From the NCBI GenBank assembly GCA_016707785.1, contig JADJGZ010000027.1, positions 1 to 55,004 on the forward strand: a stretch of 55,004 nt of DNA, in the 5' to 3' direction. Below are positions 52,201-55,004 of the stretch, one piece after another. The notes under the pieces are model-generated. The model was given only the letters and a program-made list of their open reading frames with translations, was not told the DNA's origin and ran no database searches. The position numbers and the translations under genes were made by a program. Source of the DNA: Bacteroidales bacterium (GTDB lineage Bacteria; Bacteroidota; Bacteroidia; Bacteroidales; UBA4417). Numbering within the stretch: position 1 is the stretch's first letter; the number at the start of each line of letters is the position of its first letter.

Positions 52201-55004
52201 ATGGTAAGCATAGCAGTATCTCCTTCACAAACAGCGGTGCCACCACTCAGAACAGCAGTAGGAAGCGGATAGATATCCAGCATCATCTGGTCAACAATAG
52301 AATCGGTGCATGGTGCATTACTAAATGCTTTGAGAGTCAGGATTACGTTTCCGGATTCACCAGCTGCAGCAGTATAAGTTGGGTTAATAGTGCTTGCTCC
52401 TGTAAGGTTACCCAATCCATTATGACTCCATAGCAGACTGCTGTAATTTGATGCTGATGAACCTGTTACAGTATATGGTGTGCCTTCACAAGCATCAGCA
52501 TCGGGGCCGGCACTGCCAACAACATTTCTGATGATTGTAAGCGTCATTGCATCAGAAACATTGATACAAGGAGCAGCACTGTTTGCTGTGAGGGTTAAGG
52601 TGACAGTTCCTGACAGTAGATCCGCAGGTCCTGGTAAATAATCCGGATTAACAATGGAAGAATTACTGAAACTGCCGTCTCCGGAGGTTGTCCATTGAAT
52701 AGATGTATAATTGCTGGCTGAAGAAGCGCCAAGTGCCACAGAGATTTCTGTTTCGCAAATAATTGCATCTGAACCTGCATTGGCAGTTGCTTGCCGTGAA
52801 ATACCCAGAACCATTGAATCTAAAGCATCCGCACATGGCGCAATAGCTGTAGCCTGAATTGTCAGGGTAACCGTTCCGCTTATAATATCGGAAGCACCTG
52901 GAGTATATATAGGATTCAGCAATGTGGGATCGTTGAATGTACCGGTTCCGGAGGTAGTCCAAAGCAGTGAAACATAATCGCTTGCCGAAGCTGTTGAAAG
53001 TGAAATATTCCCCTGTGTCTCACAAATGTTGATGTCCGAACCTGCTGATGCAAGAGCTTGACTTGATATGGTTAGCGTCATATCATCGATGACATTAGCG
53101 CAACCTGCAAAACTGCTGCTTGATATTGTCAGAACTACTGTTCCCGCAGTAATATCAGCTGCACTGGGTGTGTAAACGGGATTTTGAATACCGGTATTAT
53201 TAAAGCTTCCGGTTCCGGAAGTTGACCAGGTCAGACTTGAATAATTGGTGGCTGATGCAGTAGTAAGAGCAAATGAAGATTGTGTTTCACAAATGCTTGC
53301 ATCTGCTCCTGCATTGACAACAACTTGTTTATTAATGGTTAAAATCATTTGATCTGTAACATCCGGACAAGGACTATTGCCTATACTCGTGATGGTGAGT
53401 GTAACAGTTCCGGATGCAATATCCGCGGCACTTGGAGTATAAATAGGATTAATGATGGATGAATTGTTGAAAGAGCCGGTACCATTGCTTGTCCAGATAA
53501 CAGACTGGTAATTGGAAGCAGTTGCAGAGATCAGCGTATAGCTTGACTGTGTTTCACATATGATGTCATCATTTCCTGCATTGGCAGATGCCGGTTGCGA
53601 AATCTGAACCATAACGGAGCTGGATGATGGATTACAGGCACCATTGCTGATGGTCCAGTCGAACAGGTAAGTACCTTCGATTAATCCTGTTATTGAAGTA
53701 TTTGGATTAGATGGATTTACAATGGTTGCAACAGAAGGACCTAAGATCTGAGTCCAGATACCTGTCCCGGATACAGGTGTGTTGGCTGACATAACTGTCG
53801 ATGCCGGTGTTACTGAACACAAGGCCTGATCTGTTCCTGCAAACGAGGTACTGGGCTGACTTGAGTTGATAATCATCAGCTGATCAATAGAAGTGCAGGT
53901 GCCATTTACAATGGTATATTCAAAGATATAAGGTGTGGCACTTGTGATCAATCCTGAAGCCGTAGCAATTGCTGAGTTAGCAGGAGATACGGTAACAAGG
54001 GAAGGACCTGAGACAAATGTCCAGTTACCTGTTCCCGGTATTGGGTTATTTCCTGAAAGAGAAACAGAAGTAACATCACATAGATTCTGATCTATTCCGG
54101 CATTGGCTATAATGTTATCATCTACCAGAATGAATATGGTATCATTTGTACAGGCTACTCCTGGAATTCCATTGTCACAAATACTTACGATCACCTGGTC
54201 AACACCTGAGAAACCGGGGAATGGGGTATAGCTGTAGTTGCCGAGAGCATCAGTGGTGAATAGACCGTTAGCCGGACCAGACAGAGGAATAGTGATCACA
54301 TTCAGAACAGTTCCGTCCGGATCAACATCACCATTCAGGATAGTTCCATTGTAACTTGATCCTTCACAAAGCCTGATAGATTCATTGATAGTAACAGGCG
54401 GGTCGTTAGTAGCAATAACCGTAATTGTAACTGTAGCTGTTGAACAATCTCCGTTTGAGTCGCAAATTGTATAGGTAAAGCTATCAATGCCATCAAAATT
54501 GGAGTTCGGGGTATAAAGAACCTGGTCATCAGTAGGATCCAGTGGTGTACCATTATCATCAACTGTTGCTGTTCCATTGAGTGGCACACTTGAAAGAGTA
54601 ATGCTGCCTGCAGATGGCCCGTCGCATCCAAAATTATCATTTGCCAGTACATTAATCAGCACAGGTACATCTTCATTGGTTGATGAAATGTCATCAATAG
54701 CCAAAGGCTGATTGTTGCCGACAATTATATCAGTGCTACAACTTGCAGTATTTCCTGAAATGTCAGTGGCAGTGAGGGTGATGGTGATTATCTGTCCTGC
54801 TGAGGCACCAGTAATAATAGATCCTGCAACCGGGCTTTGGGTAATGCTGGCAATGCCACAATTATCGCTGGTGGTGCTAAGTGCAATCAGATCCGGAATT
54901 ACAATCTCACAATTGATGCCAGGGACCTGAGTATATGATGGAATACATGTTATAACAGGAAGCGTCACATCAGGAACAGTATTCACCTGGTAACTTGCAT
55001 TGAA
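46239..55004 (-). CDS. Giant PKD-repeat surface protein, partial at the N-terminus
   Basis: At least 2920 residues. The frame is open to the window edge (no stop before 55004), so the N-terminus and signal lie outside; GTG 54986 is not a convincing start. Order from the visible start: an HYR domain (ITCIPSYTQVPGINCEI), a cadherin-like domain with NEDVPVLINVLANDNFG, a cadherin-like domain with RLCEGSSYNGTILNGD, two NAGxDQxLC-type modules, about five NAGNDDIICETQ-type modules, about 21 PKD-type modules (WNFGDG or variants), and the CHU_C T9SS type B domain (YIPNAFSPNG ... YKVEIFNRWDEL). A likely cell-surface adhesin or gliding protein. It is uninterrupted over 8.7 kb, unlike its paralogue. Confidence 0.93.
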   Translation of the reverse strand, partial: FNASYQVNTVPDVTLPVITCIPSYTQVPGINCEIVIPDLIALSTTSDNCGIASITQSPVAGSIITGASAGQIITITLTATDISGNTASCSTDIIVGNNQPLAIDDISSTNEDVPVLINVLANDNFGCDGPSAGSITLSSVPLNGTATVDDNGTPLDPTDDQVLYTPNSNFDGIDSFTYTICDSNGDCSTATVTITVIATNDPPVTINESIRLCEGSSYNGTILNGDVDPDGTVLNVITIPLSGPANGLFTTDALGNYSYTPFPGFSGVDQVIVSICDNGIPGVACTNDTIFILVDDNIIANAGIDQNLCDVTSVSLSGNNPIPGTGNWTFVSGPSLVTVSPANSAIATASGLITSATPYIFEYTIVNGTCTSIDQLMIINSSQPSTSFAGTDQALCSVTPASTVMSANTPVSGTGIWTQILGPSVATIVNPSNPNTSITGLIEGTYLFDWTISNGACNPSSSSVMVQISQPASANAGNDDIICETQSSYTLISATASNYQSVIWTSNGTGSFNNSSIINPIYTPSAADIASGTVTLTITSIGNSPCPDVTDQMILTINKQVVVNAGADASICETQSSFALTTASATNYSSLTWSTSGTGSFNNTGIQNPVYTPSAADITAGTVVLTISSSSFAGCANVIDDMTLTISSQALASAGSDINICETQGNISLSTASASDYVSLLWTTSGTGTFNDPTLLNPIYTPGASDIISGTVTLTIQATAIAPCADALDSMVLGISRQATANAGSDAIICETEISVALGASSASNYTSIQWTTSGDGSFSNSSIVNPDYLPGPADLLSGTVTLTLTANSAAPCINVSDAMTLTIIRNVVGSAGPDADACEGTPYTVTGSSASNYSSLLWSHNGLGNLTGASTINPTYTAAAGESGNVILTLKAFSNAPCTDSIVDQMMLDIYPLPTAVLSGGTAVCEGDTAMLTIEFTGTAPWNVTYSNGAASTTISNITASPYLFSVIAPVGSINYTLTALTDSHCAATAAQLSGSALIIVHPTPVTDFTANSACLGDTTYFTVSGSYIMESSHWTWNFGDGTYGVYNTPVNPTHVYPGTGTYTVTLIVQDTIGCSYTVSHNIEIRPLPQAYFNFSTPTCLGTATQFTDLSNNPSGQGYIAEWTWDFGDGSPLQTILFPSTPNISHTYLIAGSYQVTLSVSNSEGCTDTYAQTLTITEVPIADFSYTSNCEDEAAQFFDESITGSTGAVNTWSWNFGDPLSGGSNTSTLQNPLHTYSSPGNYQVTLIVANFNGCTDTVNQQVTINPAPVAEFISSAGCTNNPTYFWADSTIININATATYFWSFGDGNTSNTRNTQNNYTAPGNYTVSLTITDTLGCSATVSHQVNVTIPPAAHFTYEVNNCANEAVTFTDESTSLNGYNTSWHWDFGDGNSQTILFPAIPNTSHTYAINGIFNVTLTVTNSLGCISSETQVINVFGGPEADFYHSGNCSESPVTFTDISTVANPQAIVGWSWNFGDITSGVSNTSTLQNPVHTFANAGTYNVTLVSYTSNGCSDTISHSVLVKPLPQVEFNAIGSCVGSEATFTPDPSVMNINTITTWLWNFGDGITSNVSSPTHIYTTSGTYMVTLTVTDTTGCSNTITHPVIVGEPPVVAFDFSSPGCNQSPVQFTDNTLVPSGYIMRWHWDFGDGNSQTILFPNSSATSHTYANSGTFNVTLTVKTSDSCIALLTRTVTISSRPQAAFSYNSGCEGNTTTFTDNSTVTAALITSWSWNFGDPGSGSSNLSTLQNPVHTYNTAGTYTVQLIAGTNAGCTDTITNTITIAPPPTVDFSSQPGCNGDTTQFNSSSFVNMATTQNWFWQFGDGTTSTLVDPLHIYGAAGTYTVTLTITDNNGCNATITASVNISAAPLANFAIGSPACEDLQVSFTDLTNANGNIITGWSWDFGDGNQISYTTYSPVVNHVYTQAGNFVVTLKVSTQNACENTYQQLISIGAAPLAEYTYQSTCEGESTQFTDLTTTSNGVSIVSWNWNFGEPGSGINNSSNLQNPVHLYATAGQYTVTLISENAYGCTDTVTHQVTISPKPGVEFTHDSITCVEMPVTFQPDPAITNTAAVQSYDWDFGDGSAHSSQPTPTHTYSTVGTYIVTLSIIDTSGCDNSISHEITIGDSPVTAFSYEQSCVEQQTLFTDQSLPPATGSIVSWKWDFGVVGNTNDTSSLQNPAFTYLLPGVYTVTLTTTSASGCSHTKSQPVQIWRNPTANFRYSTTPCSNGAVQFQDSSYSFQATITNWLWEFEPYQYSTLRNPSYSYFQNDTCYDVRLIVTDLHGCMDTITRTVCVPDEFTTEIAHQSACFGTPTTFTPVVLTPSGNQLNSVVWNFGDPLSGSSNTSTQVNASHTFSATGFYTVNMSATDIFGCQSTATTTIEIFALPTASFTWSNSQFSTTVDFTSTSVIAGAAIDYYTWYFGDGTSQTNYAPVQTASHSYAQAGYYTVTLLVVDKNGCTSTFSQEILCSPSPQAAMEVTDTLICQNTAITIENRSSGSIDTWIWNWGDGTAPTVNTTFQPTISHTYSQPGTFLLSLKIITLYNGNPIADSTTRIIHVNPSPEAGFVANKHCLGEMTMFTDTTLTHGAGGLTYTWNFGDPISVSDSSSAANPGYVYSSAGLFDANLIVANQYGCSDTVTQPIKVNGLPTAQFDHSVACLNNPTYFFEHSQEFEESLIHWGWRIGNEKIVGWMNGPSPSFTFDSVGVYPILMTVTDANGCIDTTAQTVTVYPSPYSAFSIEENYENEQGHLLLNNGSLGGSEYNWILGNGETSTETSPVVEYTEDGRYEIILYTTNEYGCTDSTSFAYDLLFKGLYIPNAFSPNGPEQTTRYWKPVGVNLAYYKVEIFNRWDELIWTSTALDEKGAPVEGWDGSFKDSPCQQGTYVWKITAIYRDGSIWQNRDLGDRTNLHNSTSGTVTIIR

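Overview
The window comes from the chromosome of a member of the Bacteroidota, probably a Bacteroidales-like lineage or a draft genome of one. The evidence is type IX secretion (T9SS) C-terminal sorting domains on several secreted proteins, two giant PKD-repeat proteins ending in the gliding-motility-type C-terminal domain, a four-helix-bundle gene of the 23S intervening-sequence family, WG, LVIVD and delta-60 repeat proteins, the gene order hpt-adk-obgE, and several promoters of the Bacteroidota type (TTG/TTTG about 20 nt before TAnnTTTG). No tRNA, rRNA, CRISPR array, insertion sequence or phage gene was recognised.

Layout. 1-3.7 kb (minus): proton-translocating NAD(P) transhydrogenase operon pntAA-pntAB-pntB, with a four-helix-bundle gene and flanking octamer repeats inserted between pntAA and pntAB. 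4.1-14.4 kb: two paralogous secreted M6 metalloproteases and a third secreted Asp-box protein, which share one type of repeat domain near the C-terminus and T9SS tails, plus a small T9SS-tail protein. 14.4-24 kb: PLP enzymes (threonine aldolase, MalY/PatB-type, D-threonine-aldolase-like), a receiver/PEP-synthase-like fusion, a lipoprotein, an M16 peptidase, and a ModE-like regulator overlapping a MobB-like P-loop protein. 24-28.9 kb: a lipoprotein metalloprotease (frameshifted), an outer-membrane barrel, two LVIVD proteins and a block of DNA repeats. 28.9-32.4 kb: hpt-adk-obgE operon with a tandem-duplicated adenylate kinase, and divergent purE.

32.4-38.9 kb is the most unusual region. A candidate promoter and a leader hairpin precede two radical SAM/SPASM proteins, a protein that keeps only a SPASM-like cysteine motif, a GT9-type glycosyltransferase, and a 214-residue protein. 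That protein has a Tat-like N-terminal segment followed by about 148 residues of almost pure Tyr/Ser/Asn/Thr (67 Tyr and 47 Ser by hand count). A WG-repeat/beta-barrel envelope protein follows. I read this as a post-translational modification cassette acting on a Tyr/Ser repeat polypeptide, a plausible undescribed RiPP-like or cross-linked surface-polymer system.

39-55 kb: a delta-60 repeat T9SS protein, a VOC protein, a class I O-methyltransferase, and two tandem paralogous PKD-repeat surface proteins, the larger of which runs off the right edge.

Six genes between 24 and 43 kb are interrupted by frameshifts. Nearly every one is repaired by adding a single base to a short homopolymer, so sequencing or assembly deletions are more likely than gene decay. 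The cassette should therefore be reconstructed before it is judged.
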